Position numbers and translations under genes: made by a program
Origin: a virus
Reading direction: 5' to 3' (one strand)
Length of the DNA: 64,000 bases
Virus record (IMG/VR): IMGVR_UViG_3300025840_003418
Location: 1 to 64,000 of that record
Notes under the pieces: generated by a model
Told to the model about the DNA's origin: nothing
Databases searched by the model: none
The model's input: the letters and a program-made list of their open reading frames with translations, nothing else
Shown here: piece by piece, positions 40,215 through 49,436 of the stretch
Layout of the letters: every line of letters begins with the position of its first letter
Position numbering within the stretch: position 1 is the stretch's first letter

Positions 40215-40886
40215 ATGGATGTTAGCAAAAACTGGAAACGTATAGGAATAAGTTTAAGTGGCGGTGCCGATAGTGCGTTATTATCATATCTTATATTATC
40301 ACAAACTAATGCAGAAATATACTTTACTACACAAATACGTTGTTGGAAAACTCGACCATGGCAAAGGTATATTGCTATCGAAGTTGTGGAATGGTTCCGA
40401 CAAAGGTTTAAAAATCCTATAGAACATATAGAAAATTTTATTCCTCCAGAAATGGAAGAACCTAATACAACATTTATTACCGACGAATACGGAGCACTTA
40501 AACCTGGAAATAGAATAATATTACGAGCTCATAACGAATGGGTGGCACATACTTATAATTTAGATGCATGGTATGCTGCTGTTAACAAAAATCCAGATAT
40601 AGATATACCCGGCGCACTTCCTGAACGTAACGAAGGAGTTTTACCATTACATATGAAGCATATGGGGGTTGACATTTTACATCCTTTCGTGTATACTAGT
40701 AAAGACTGGATTATAAAACAATACTACGAACATAATATTAAGGACTTACTAAACTTAACTAGAAGTTGCGAAGGTGAGTTTGACGAAATAGATTATTTAA
40801 CATATACACCAGGCCAGTCTGTTCCAATATGTAATGAATGTTTTTGGTGTAAAGAGAGAGAATGGGCTATTGATCAAATCAAATAG
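40215..40886 (+). CDS. QueC-like N-type ATP pyrophosphatase (223 aa)
   Basis: The PP-loop SGGADS is at residues 15-20. The C-terminus has Cys185, then Cys206, Cys209 and Cys212 (CNECFWC followed by KER), the same zinc-binding layout as QueC (one Cys, then CxxCxxC). QueC converts 7-carboxy-7-deazaguanine to preQ0. It would complete FolE, QueD-like and QueE in this genome. However, it sits with radical SAM genes 20 kb from them and the middle of the protein differs from typical QueC, so another amide- or nitrile-forming role is possible. Confidence 0.7.
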   Translation: MDVSKNWKRIGISLSGGADSALLSYLILSQTNAEIYFTTQIRCWKTRPWQRYIAIEVVEWFRQRFKNPIEHIENFIPPEMEEPNTTFITDEYGALKPGNRIILRAHNEWVAHTYNLDAWYAAVNKNPDIDIPGALPERNEGVLPLHMKHMGVDILHPFVYTSKDWIIKQYYEHNIKDLLNLTRSCEGEFDEIDYLTYTPGQSVPICNECFWCKEREWAIDQIK

Positions 40887-42138
40887 TTGTACATTTTGTA
40901 TGCACCCTTTTACAGGTTTAGCAACACGAGAAGACGGTGCTATAAAAGTGTGCTGCCGTAGCCAGCCGATCGGTTATATCCAAAACGAATCTTTAGAAGA
41001 TGCATGGAATAATAAATCCATGCAAGAAGTTCGCCAGCAAGTGTTAAACAACGAACGACCTGATGTTTGCAAGCCGTGTTTTGATTTAGAAGATCAGGGT
41101 GTAGAGAGCTTACGACAGCGTCATATAGCGGGAGTAATACCCGAAGCACGTATAAACTTATATCCAGATGCGTTAGATGCACTACAAGACGATTTTACAA
41201 TGCCGTTTGAACTTCCTACTATGGAAATTAAACTAAACAATCTATGTAATTTAAAATGTCGAATGTGTAACCCACTTGATTCAACTAGTTGGAAAGACTG
41301 GAATGAAGTAAAGCCTTTTTACGAAAAAGAAAACAATATCTTAATTCCAATTATCGACAAACTTACTGACACTCCGGGCAAATATATTGGCCCGTTTGAT
41401 AACTCAGACAACTGGTGGTCATCATTTGAGAAATTACTACCACACTTTAGACGTGTAGAATTTGCAGGTGGTGAGCCGTTAATGGATCCGTACCACTATA
41501 AGATACTAGACAGACTTGCAGAGTATGGAGACAACATTGAACTAAAATATGCTACTAACGGCACTACGCTAGGCATAAAAGGCGGACGTACTATACACGA
41601 CTATTGGCCTAAGTTTCGTAGCATTGCTGTAAATGTAAGCATAGACGGTATACACGACACATATGAATATATTAGAGGTAATGGTGATTTTACAGAAGTT
41701 GAAGAAAATGTAAAAGTGTTTAAAAGCTTTCCTAATGTAAATAGAGTAGTAGGTGCGTTTACTGTACAAGCAAATAATATTATGCAAATTGACAAAGTAA
41801 TAGATTACTTTTTAAACGAAATGGGCATTGTGTTTTATTCGCATAGAGTAAACTATCCACGCCCATTAAGCGCACAAACATTGCCTAATGCATTAAAGGA
41901 GAAAGTAATTGAAAACTTACAAACCATACAAGAGACCTTCCGTGATTATCCGATTGTACGAGATCATCCTGTGCTTATACCTATTACTGAGAGGCAAGTG
42001 GCCGACAACATTAATTTTTTAAAAGCAAGAGATCTAAGTGAGTATTGGCAAGATTGTATAAATTTTAATCGTGCTTTAGACAAGACTCGCAATCAAAGTT
42101 TTTTAGATTCTAACCCTGAGTTTGCTCCTTATGTATAA
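40870..42138 (+). CDS. Twitch-type radical SAM protein (about 422 aa)
   Basis: An N-terminal Cys region (SCTFCMHPF, IKVCCRS, VCKPCFDLE) resembles a SPASM/twitch auxiliary cluster domain placed before the barrel. The radical SAM motif CNLKCRMC is at about residues 126-133, followed by EFAGGEPL. Start TTG 40870 is my choice; the frame also opens at ATG 40834 inside the previous gene. It is paralogous to the minus-strand gene at 43922. These pairs often act on peptides or proteins. Substrate is unknown. Confidence 0.88.
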   Translation: MIKSNSCTFCMHPFTGLATREDGAIKVCCRSQPIGYIQNESLEDAWNNKSMQEVRQQVLNNERPDVCKPCFDLEDQGVESLRQRHIAGVIPEARINLYPDALDALQDDFTMPFELPTMEIKLNNLCNLKCRMCNPLDSTSWKDWNEVKPFYEKENNILIPIIDKLTDTPGKYIGPFDNSDNWWSSFEKLLPHFRRVEFAGGEPLMDPYHYKILDRLAEYGDNIELKYATNGTTLGIKGGRTIHDYWPKFRSIAVNVSIDGIHDTYEYIRGNGDFTEVEENVKVFKSFPNVNRVVGAFTVQANNIMQIDKVIDYFLNEMGIVFYSHRVNYPRPLSAQTLPNALKEKVIENLQTIQETFRDYPIVRDHPVLIPITERQVADNINFLKARDLSEYWQDCINFNRALDKTRNQSFLDSNPEFAPYV

Positions 42139-43018
42139 AGTAACTAGTAGGTGGCCGCATCAAGACTCTGTTAAAATTGAATGGAACCTCGGAAAGCGTT
42201 GTAATTTAGACTGTGCGTATTGTCCTCCTGAGATACACGACATGACATCTCCACACACTAATATAGATACATTAAAAAATACAGTTGACATATTAGAAGA
42301 ATTTGATAAACCTGTGAGAATTAGTTTTACAGGCGGAGAACCAACAGTACATCCTCACTTCGAAGAATTAGTTAAACATACAAAATCAAAACTAAGTTGG
42401 GTCAATATAACAACTAACGGATTACGAAAACCTGTATGGTATGCAGAAGCACCAGTTGATCATTATGTTTTTAGTTTACACTTTGACAACGAAAGTTGGA
42501 CAAGAGCATTAGGCAACATACTTTGGTTTAATCAGCAGAATACACAGAAGATACCCTTTCATGTAAATGTAATGGCTCATCATGACCATATGAAAAGAGT
42601 AAAAGAAGCAACAGCACGGTTAGTAGGGTATGGTATTCCGTTTGCATTACGTAGAATTAGATGGACAGAGAAGCATGACTGGTTTGACGATATGCGATAT
42701 GATGCACAGGACTTAGAATGGCTGTTAAGTGTAAATGCAACTGCAAAACCAAATTGTGTTGTTGACGAAGAAGAACTAGCACATGCTAATGACATAATTA
42801 AAACAAAACGTAATCAATTTGAGGGATGGAAGTGTGCTGCTGGCATTGAAAGTTTAATGATAAATTGGGACGGTGAAGTACATAGAGCAACTTGTCGAGT
42901 AGGAGGTAGTTTAGGTAACATTTACAACGGTAGTTTTACACGCCCTACCGAGTATATAGACTGCACACGTAAATTTTGTACTTGTGCTGCTGATATTCCT
43001 TTAACAAAATTTAAATAA
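42131..43018 (+). CDS. Radical SAM protein (295 aa)
   Basis: ATG 42131 overlaps the previous stop. Cys24, Cys28 and Cys31 form CxxxCxxC and FTGGEPT follows at about residue 63. C-terminal Cys (WKCAAGIES, ATCRVGG, CTRKFCTCAADIPLTKFK) may bind a second cluster. The end resembles that of the minus-strand gene at 43011, its likely paralogue. Its last 8 bases overlap that convergent gene. Confidence 0.88.
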   Translation: MYKVTSRWPHQDSVKIEWNLGKRCNLDCAYCPPEIHDMTSPHTNIDTLKNTVDILEEFDKPVRISFTGGEPTVHPHFEELVKHTKSKLSWVNITTNGLRKPVWYAEAPVDHYVFSLHFDNESWTRALGNILWFNQQNTQKIPFHVNVMAHHDHMKRVKEATARLVGYGIPFALRRIRWTEKHDWFDDMRYDAQDLEWLLSVNATAKPNCVVDEEELAHANDIIKTKRNQFEGWKCAAGIESLMINWDGEVHRATCRVGGSLGNIYNGSFTRPTEYIDCTRKFCTCAADIPLTKFK

Positions 43019-43925
43019 ACTTAGTAATATGTGTATCAGGTTGACAATCACAGCAGTCTAGCGGGCAAATAATAGAGTCTAGTTTATCAAAGTTTACTCC
43101 ACAACTTCCTTTTATATTAAGTCCTGCGTCGACACTTATCCGTTCAACAGGCATATTACAGTTCCAACCTTTAAAATAATTTTGTTTGTTTGCTATATAG
43201 GTATTATTATATGCAGGAAAAGATTTGTCATCATAAAATCCTAAACTTTCTACTGTCCTGTATTCGCTTATATCCTTTTCAAAAAATACAAATCTTTTAG
43301 TAGAACGTTTTATGTATTCTAGTTGTTCATTAGTATAACTATCTATATCATGTCCAGGCGCAGCAACTACTTCTTTGGCTAAAATTTTCCATTGTTCTTT
43401 ACTATGTTGCATCTTATCAATATAACTAACACAGAGATCCCAACGTTTTGCATCCATAAGCATCATTGCCGTAACTTCAGTGCCTTTTTGTGTAAGTACG
43501 TCTGCAACATTAATAAAATGATCTATATCAACGTCTTCAGAATGACAACTTAAATGTACCTTATCTAAATATTTTGCATTATTACTCCACCACTTTAAAG
43601 TTCTACTACCATTTGTTACTAGTTGAATTTTTACATTTTCTAATAATGTAATTTGAGAACAAAATTGATCAAGTATAGGCCAAAGTGTAGGTTCACCTCC
43701 GCCTGCTATAGTAATATTAAATTTATCTTTACCTATCGAAGAATAATCTGCAAATAACTTTTTAAATTTGTTTAATACAATATCTAAATTTTTTTCAAAT
43801 CTATATATGCCATCCTTACTACCCGGAAAGCAATATGAACAATTAAAGTTACAAATATCAGTTGGCCAGAATGTGATATCTAATTCGTTGTAAGGTCGTG
43901 TTGTTATAATTTTTGTTAACTTCAT
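43011..43925 (-). CDS. Radical SAM protein (304 aa)
   Basis: Cys25, Cys29 and Cys32 form CxxxCxxC (CNFNCSYC); IAGGGEPTLWP is the GGE motif. A Cys-rich C-terminus (GWNCNMP, GSCGVNF, CPLDCCDCQPDTHITKFI) ends like the plus-strand gene at 42131. It overlaps the upstream twitch gene by 4 bases (ATGA). It forms the mirror image of the 40870/42131 pair. Confidence 0.88.
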   Translation of the reverse strand: MKLTKIITTRPYNELDITFWPTDICNFNCSYCFPGSKDGIYRFEKNLDIVLNKFKKLFADYSSIGKDKFNITIAGGGEPTLWPILDQFCSQITLLENVKIQLVTNGSRTLKWWSNNAKYLDKVHLSCHSEDVDIDHFINVADVLTQKGTEVTAMMLMDAKRWDLCVSYIDKMQHSKEQWKILAKEVVAAPGHDIDSYTNEQLEYIKRSTKRFVFFEKDISEYRTVESLGFYDDKSFPAYNNTYIANKQNYFKGWNCNMPVERISVDAGLNIKGSCGVNFDKLDSIICPLDCCDCQPDTHITKFI

Positions 43926-45304
43926 AACAAGTGTGCCAGTTCAGGAAATACAGAAGCGGCGTTTAGATTTCTTATTTTATCTAATTTAGTTACATATTCT
44001 TTAAAACCGCTAAGCCTATAACTATTATCAACCGAATCCATATGTTCTAGTAATGCTTCCCAGCGTCTCCAACCATAAGGATTAACATTCCAATAATCGT
44101 CATCTTGAGTATAGTTATTCCAAAGCCACTCTTTAAAATCTGCAAATCTACGGTGTACATCTTCTTTATCTTCTTTTGGAAGTATTGTAATATTTAAAAA
44201 TGTAGGTATATGTACCAAGTGCATATTTACTAAACCGCCGCCCATAAGAACTCCACCAACTAAACCAACATTCATTTTTTTAAAATTTTGATTAACTTTC
44301 CATTTTATAAAATCTGGTAGATGTTTAATGTTAAAAATTTGTACTGCGGTTGCCATACTAACATGTATATTATCAGGTGTTGAATCTAATAAATGTAGTG
44401 TACGACTTACTTCGTCAAATTTAGTTGGATATCTTATATAATCATCTCGCTGTTCTATTGCATCAACACTTACTGCAAACTTTACTTTTCTAAATTTACT
44501 CCACAGATCAATAAGTTCATTATCTACTAATAATCCATTAGAGTTATATCTTAGCAATATACTAGATTGATAGCCTTGGCGGATAATTTCTTTAATAAAC
44601 ATTTTATGTTCTTTTATCATTAAAGGCTCGCCGCCTGCAAAATATACTTGTTTTAAATTAGGAATTTGTTTATATAACTCTCCCCAAAATGTGTCCTTTT
44701 CATGCCACTTATTATTAAATTCTTTTTTCTCCCAGCCCATTTGTTGTTTTACTTCAGGATTTTCTAACTGGGGATACAGCAGCTTCCAATCTTGTACCCA
44801 TTTAGAACTATCGTGCGGACTGCACATTACACATTTAATGTTACAAGTATGACCAAGCCTTAAATCTAAATATTGCAATTGTTCAGGAACAGTGCCGTCT
44901 TCTTCAGTTTGTTTAATAAGATCTGGTATATCTATACCTTCGTCTTTATACCACGTTCCAGTTTCCCATATACGTTTACTAACAATTCCTTGTTCTTCTT
45001 CTTTATAACATCCCATACAACTTGCTGGTTTATTTCCGTTAAGCATATCTAATCTTACATTACGCATATATTGATTGTTCCACGCTTCCATAGGAGTAGT
45101 CTTAGCAAAGTTTGCAGGACGACCGTCGTCTCCTTTTATTAAACCAACTTCATGGTCTTCGCCTGCTCCACTAGCATTTGCTGTACAACATAATCGCATA
45201 TCACCATTTGGTCGAGTTGCTAAGTGTATCCAAGGAAGAACACAAAACGTATCACTACCACTTACTTTTTTAATTTCAGTTTGGTAAGATTTAATTTTAT
45301 CCAT
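43922..45304 (-). CDS. Twitch-type radical SAM protein (460 aa)
   Basis: The radical SAM motif is Cys154, Cys158, Cys161 (CNIKCVMC); YFAGGEPL follows. The N-terminus carries Cys21, Cys39-40, Cys96 and Cys99 in a SPASM/twitch-like arrangement (FCVLPWIHLATRPNGDMRLCC), matching the paralogue at 40870. It overlaps both neighbours by a few bases within a three-gene radical SAM operon. Substrate is unknown. Confidence 0.9.
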   Translation of the reverse strand: MDKIKSYQTEIKKVSGSDTFCVLPWIHLATRPNGDMRLCCTANASGAGEDHEVGLIKGDDGRPANFAKTTPMEAWNNQYMRNVRLDMLNGNKPASCMGCYKEEEQGIVSKRIWETGTWYKDEGIDIPDLIKQTEEDGTVPEQLQYLDLRLGHTCNIKCVMCSPHDSSKWVQDWKLLYPQLENPEVKQQMGWEKKEFNNKWHEKDTFWGELYKQIPNLKQVYFAGGEPLMIKEHKMFIKEIIRQGYQSSILLRYNSNGLLVDNELIDLWSKFRKVKFAVSVDAIEQRDDYIRYPTKFDEVSRTLHLLDSTPDNIHVSMATAVQIFNIKHLPDFIKWKVNQNFKKMNVGLVGGVLMGGGLVNMHLVHIPTFLNITILPKEDKEDVHRRFADFKEWLWNNYTQDDDYWNVNPYGWRRWEALLEHMDSVDNSYRLSGFKEYVTKLDKIRNLNAASVFPELAHLL

Positions 45305-46379
45305 TTATAGTTTCCGTAGTAACAATCTGCTCATAAGGTTTTGATATTTCTTTAATTGTGCCACAACTTCTTGCACAGGTAATCATTTTTTGTTTAAACC
45401 AGTATTTGTTCCAAACTGTATGCCATAACTTTGCATTTACAATATCTTCGATAGATTTTTGTAAAGAATTAATATTATCATATCCGCCAAGATCTGTAAT
45501 ATATTCTTCGTGCTGTGTTCTTATATCTATTCGAGCCTGAGTTGTCTCATCTTTTGGTATATTTGTAAACGGCACACTTGCAAGATAACAACAAGGATAT
45601 ACTATCCTATTAGCATCAATATATATTTCCTTCGTGTGTAAAACATAACAATTTATCTCACTATTATTAACTATTTCTTTATAGTTTTTAATAACATCGT
45701 TACTTATAAAAGACATCTTGTTATCACTAGGAGGTTCTATATAATGTGTAGTAGTTGCATTTGAATCTAAAACAGCATATTTTGGTTCACCGATAAATCG
45801 ACTACTATTCTTTACTGAAAAATGTTTAAATTTCATTTCTTTTGCTAATTTTTCTGCTTCTCCTACTTGGTGCTCGTTATGTTTAAATTTAATAAAACAC
45901 CATTCAGCAGTTCCTCCTGCATTAATAAATGCCCGAGCATTTGAAATAATTTTTTCAAAACTAGTACCGATCCTATATAATGAATGTGTATCGGCTAAAC
46001 CATCCAGTGCAAAAACTACTCTACTATCTTTGGGTAATGTTTGGGCTAACAATTCCCACCACTGTGTAGTACGTGCGCTACCATTTGTATGTATAGCGAT
46101 GTTTATTTCAGGTTTATACTCTACTGCATATTTGCACATATCTATTAAATCATTATTAATAATAGGATCGCCAAAATTTCCACAGAAATAAAAACCAGTG
46201 ATTTTATCTAAAACACTGTGAGATAAAATTTTCTTAAAATCAGATACTGTCCAATCATTATTCTTTATTAAAGGATTATCTAAACCGCCTCTAATATTTC
46301 TATTACACATAGGACAGCTTGCTTGACAGCGATTTGTAATTTCAAGATGGATTTGTGTTAGCTCGTTAAAATGGAACAT
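45297..46379 (-). CDS. Radical SAM/SPASM-like protein (360 aa)
   Basis: Cys18, Cys22, Cys25 (NRCQASCPMC) form the cluster motif in a short N-terminus; FCGNFGDP replaces the usual GGEP. C-terminal Cys residues (INCYVLH, YPCCYL, CARSCG) suggest an auxiliary cluster. The ATG lies seven bases after a CATAAATA motif, so the transcript may be nearly leaderless. It is the first gene of the minus operon of three radical SAM genes. Confidence 0.88.
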   Translation of the reverse strand: MFHFNELTQIHLEITNRCQASCPMCNRNIRGGLDNPLIKNNDWTVSDFKKILSHSVLDKITGFYFCGNFGDPIINNDLIDMCKYAVEYKPEINIAIHTNGSARTTQWWELLAQTLPKDSRVVFALDGLADTHSLYRIGTSFEKIISNARAFINAGGTAEWCFIKFKHNEHQVGEAEKLAKEMKFKHFSVKNSSRFIGEPKYAVLDSNATTTHYIEPPSDNKMSFISNDVIKNYKEIVNNSEINCYVLHTKEIYIDANRIVYPCCYLASVPFTNIPKDETTQARIDIRTQHEEYITDLGGYDNINSLQKSIEDIVNAKLWHTVWNKYWFKQKMITCARSCGTIKEISKPYEQIVTTETING

Positions 46380-46386
46380 TATAGAA

Positions 46387-46402
46387 TATTTATGACTAAA
46401 TA
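46387..46402. promoter_or_regulatory. Divergent late-promoter-like elements
   Basis: Minus strand CATAAATA (46394-46387) precedes the ATG at 46379. Plus strand ACTAAATA (46395-46402) precedes TAGGAG and the ATG at 46422. The two motifs abut. Confidence 0.55.
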
Positions 46403-46421
46403 ACTGTATAGGAGAACCAAG

Positions 46422-47081
46422 ATGGACATAAGAAAAAATTTAAGCAAAGCTATAATTCGCAGCCAACACTGTCAGCGTAATTGGGATTTAGATAAAGTAA
46501 TACCTCAAGAAGATTTAGACATACTTAAAACAAGCTTAACACAAGCTCCTAGTTTACAAAATGTGGCATTCTATAAGGTTCACTTTATACAAGATAGAGA
46601 GACTATCGAAAAAGTACACGCAGCAACACACGGTGCACCGTACGCTATTGCAGAAGATGGTACTAAAATAGTTGATCCGCATCCACGAGACGAAGACAAA
46701 TATCACGAAATGGGAGATGCTACACAAAGTCAAACATTAGCAAATCTTGTTGTAGTTTTTGAAGACTATTATAAAGTAGAATCACACTTTAAAGAAAAAA
46801 GAATTGCTGACGAACCGAAAGATTTTGATAAAAATGTAGCTTTAGGTATAGTTTCTGGTTATTTAAATTTAACTGCTCAGATGTTAGGTTATGCAACTGG
46901 TTGTTGTTTAAGTATGGATCATGTAAAAGTTAAAGAAGCACTAAATTTAGAGAATGATCCTTTATTGATAATGGGTGTAGGGTTTAAACAAGAAGGTGTA
47001 AGCCGCAGAAAACATCAAGTTGACGATGAAATTTTATATCCTACAAATAAAAGACAAGAAGTTCCAGTCGTAGAATATTAA
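46422..47081 (+). CDS. Nitroreductase-family flavoprotein (219 aa)
   Basis: The N-terminal SQHCQRNWDLDKVIPQEDL with PSLQNVAFYKVHFI is the nitroreductase start with FMN-binding residues. GIVSGYLNLTAQMLGYATGCC is the central dimer helix, and LIMGVGFKQEGVSRRKH the C-terminal FMN region. It may reduce a double bond, nitro group or flavin. In an oxygenase-rich operon it could take part in a dehydrogenation or supply reduced flavin. It overlaps the next gene (TAATG). Confidence 0.85.
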   Translation: MDIRKNLSKAIIRSQHCQRNWDLDKVIPQEDLDILKTSLTQAPSLQNVAFYKVHFIQDRETIEKVHAATHGAPYAIAEDGTKIVDPHPRDEDKYHEMGDATQSQTLANLVVVFEDYYKVESHFKEKRIADEPKDFDKNVALGIVSGYLNLTAQMLGYATGCCLSMDHVKVKEALNLENDPLLIMGVGFKQEGVSRRKHQVDDEILYPTNKRQEVPVVEY

Positions 47082-47641
47082 TGCCCTTACACTATGATAT
47101 AGATTTAAAAAATTTTATAGATATACAGGAACGTTTTAGCAAGTATATTAATAAAGATCTAATCGGGCAATCAATAACAGTATTTGATAAAACAGACAAT
47201 GATATCATCTGGTTACGAGAAAAAATTATAGATGATATCATCGATATATTCTCAGAAGATCCAAAAATTAAAATATGTGTGCTAGGTGGGTTAAGCGGAA
47301 ATGAAAGTTTACGAGTTCATATAGATGGACATAATCCTCCTACACCGGATCAACATTGGGCATTAAATATTCCTATATTTAATTGCCAAGATACAACAAT
47401 GTATTGGTATGATAGTAATTATGACATTGGATACGCAACTCCTACAAATAAACCAAATTTACCAGCAGATGATTCGCAACATTTAAGACCAATATGGATA
47501 GGTAATCCTAAAGTTATAGACGAGTGTTCTATAGATAAACCAAAAGTTGTAAAAGTAACTACACCACATAGTGTTACAAATTTTTCAAAACACCCTAGAT
47601 ACTTATTAAGTGTTCGATTTAACATAGAAACTAATTTATAA
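47081..47641 (+). CDS. 2OG oxygenase-like protein (186 aa)
   Basis: SLRVHIDGHNPPT has HxD, HWALNIPIFNCQDTTMYWYDS is the second strand pair, and TPHSVTNFSKHPRYLLSVRF carries the distal His and Arg. This matches small aspartyl-hydroxylase-like oxygenases. Substrate is unknown. Confidence 0.7.
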   Translation: MPLHYDIDLKNFIDIQERFSKYINKDLIGQSITVFDKTDNDIIWLREKIIDDIIDIFSEDPKIKICVLGGLSGNESLRVHIDGHNPPTPDQHWALNIPIFNCQDTTMYWYDSNYDIGYATPTNKPNLPADDSQHLRPIWIGNPKVIDECSIDKPKVVKVTTPHSVTNFSKHPRYLLSVRFNIETNL

Positions 47642-47670
47642 AACATAAGTATTTCCGTAGAGGAAATTAA

Positions 47671-48372
47671 ATGATACAATATATTGGTAATTATGCAGAT
47701 TGGATACCGGATACCTGGTGTAAAGAAGTGTTGTCAAATCCTGGGTTTGAAATGCCAAAACATAGTTTGCGAAATGAAGCAAGATTTAATCCGATACTAC
47801 GTGAATTTATACAAGACATAAGTTACATACATACAAAGGAAGATTATCTAAATATACAAGAACATCTAAACACATTAGATCCTAATGATAAAGCAGTTAA
47901 ACATGCAAAGATACATATAGATTATCTCGATCCGGATCGAGAAATGGGCGAAGAATATGACATGTATACAAACTCAGGATATGATGTATATGCGAATCAT
48001 TTTAGTCTACTAGAAAAATTTGATTTATCATTTGACCTTTTAGACAATCCTCCGCCATTTTTAGACTATAAAGGTAAACACATTACTTGGTGGTTTAGTA
48101 CAATGAAACCAGGAGACTTAATGCCTGTACATACTGATAGAGCAAAACCTGATATACCTATAAATAAATATTGGATGCCTTGGACTGATTACGAACCAGG
48201 ACACATATTTATTATAGGTGATAAAGAAGTTTCTAATTATAAAAAAGGTGATGTGTATAAGTTTGACTACGCAGGTGACTGGCACGGTGCTTGCAATTTA
48301 GGTACAACAAACAGATGTATTTTACAAATAGTAGACTATAAACCTTCAAGGAACATTGATGGAGTTTGTTAA
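47671..48372 (+). CDS. 2OG-Fe(II) oxygenase family, array copy 1 (233 aa)
   Basis: This is the first of five related proteins. Core motifs are MKPGDLMPVHTD (HxD), YWMPWTDYEPGHIF, YKKGDVYKFDYAGDWHGACN (distal His) and NRCILQIVDY (Arg). The N-terminus YIGNYADWIPDTWC is shared by the copies at 49433 and 50707. It is longer than the others by an insert at about 45-100. Similar multi-copy oxygenases occur in T4-like cyanophages. Confidence 0.78.
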   Translation: MIQYIGNYADWIPDTWCKEVLSNPGFEMPKHSLRNEARFNPILREFIQDISYIHTKEDYLNIQEHLNTLDPNDKAVKHAKIHIDYLDPDREMGEEYDMYTNSGYDVYANHFSLLEKFDLSFDLLDNPPPFLDYKGKHITWWFSTMKPGDLMPVHTDRAKPDIPINKYWMPWTDYEPGHIFIIGDKEVSNYKKGDVYKFDYAGDWHGACNLGTTNRCILQIVDYKPSRNIDGVC

Positions 48373-48925
48373 AAATTATAAAAACTGGATCAATCCTTCT
48401 TGGATTGAAGAAATAACAAACACACCCGGGTTGTCCGTACCGAAAGACATGTTTCAAAATATAAATATTTTTGAGGAAATTGAAAACGGCAAGCGTGAGC
48501 CGATGGATAAGTCTGAGGAGGAAATTTATAAAGTTTACGGAACTGACTTAGTACAATTTCAACTTTTAGAAAAGGATGGATTAAGTTTTAAAATTGATCC
48601 TCCTTGGATTCAGCCAGATGAAGACTTTACTTGGTGGATAATAAAAATGTATCCCGGACAATATATACCGGTCCATAGAGATAATCCAAGAGGTGACGAC
48701 AAAAACACACGAAGGTATTGGATGCCATTAACAGAATATGACCCAGGACACATATTTGTATACGAAGACATAACCGTAAGCAAATATAATAAAGGTGATC
48801 TATACTTGTATAATGAAACAAAAGCACTACACGGAGCAATAAACATAGGTTCGACTACTCGTATAATATTGCAAGTTTCTGCATATTATAAAAAGGATGA
48901 AGTAAAAAATGAAATACATAGATAA
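48359..48925 (+). CDS. 2OG-Fe(II) oxygenase family, array copy 2 (188 aa)
   Basis: ATG 48359 follows AAGGA; TTG 48356 is less likely. Motifs are MYPGQYIPVHRD, YWMPLTEYDPGHIF, YNKGDLYLY, ALHGAINIGSTTRIILQV. The order and spacing equal copy 1. It overlaps its neighbours by about 15 bases on each side. Confidence 0.78.
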   Translation: MEFVKNYKNWINPSWIEEITNTPGLSVPKDMFQNINIFEEIENGKREPMDKSEEEIYKVYGTDLVQFQLLEKDGLSFKIDPPWIQPDEDFTWWIIKMYPGQYIPVHRDNPRGDDKNTRRYWMPLTEYDPGHIFVYEDITVSKYNKGDLYLYNETKALHGAINIGSTTRIILQVSAYYKKDEVKNEIHR

Positions 48926-49436
48926 CATGAAGAATTTAGATGTATCTGAAGAAACACTCGATACTTGGAGAAAATTAATTTTAGAAAACGAAGGATTGCA
49001 TAGGCCGAGAGACGGAGGAAAGCCGCAGGGACCTGAAGGAGAAAAAGAGTGGCAAAAAGCAATCGATGCTGGATATGATCCAACAGCTACTTACTTTCAA
49101 ATGTTTGATAAAAACAATTGTCCTTTTGATTTACCAGAATTCCATAAATGTGGAAGATCAAGACACTGGTGGTTAACAAAAATGATGCCAGGAGACTTTA
49201 TGCCGATGCATGTTGACCCGCACACTACTGTACAAAAAAATGCTCAGAGATTTTGGATCCCTTTACAAGATTGGGAAATAGGACATATATTTAAGTTTCA
49301 AGATGAAATAGTAACAAACTATAAAAAGGGTGATATATACGAATACGACGATGCACAAGGTCTACACGGAGCAGCAAATATAGGTTTAACACCTCGTGTA
49401 GTTTTACAAGTAACATTATATGAGGAAGAACAATGA
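48909..49436 (+). CDS. 2OG-Fe(II) oxygenase family, array copy 3 (175 aa)
   Basis: Motifs are MMPGDFMPMHVD, FWIPLQDWEIGHIF, YKKGDIYEYDD and GLHGAANIGLTPRVVLQV. The N-terminus differs most from the other copies, which may set substrate choice. It is joined to copy 4 by an ATGA overlap. Confidence 0.78.
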   Translation: MKYIDNMKNLDVSEETLDTWRKLILENEGLHRPRDGGKPQGPEGEKEWQKAIDAGYDPTATYFQMFDKNNCPFDLPEFHKCGRSRHWWLTKMMPGDFMPMHVDPHTTVQKNAQRFWIPLQDWEIGHIFKFQDEIVTNYKKGDIYEYDDAQGLHGAANIGLTPRVVLQVTLYEEEQ

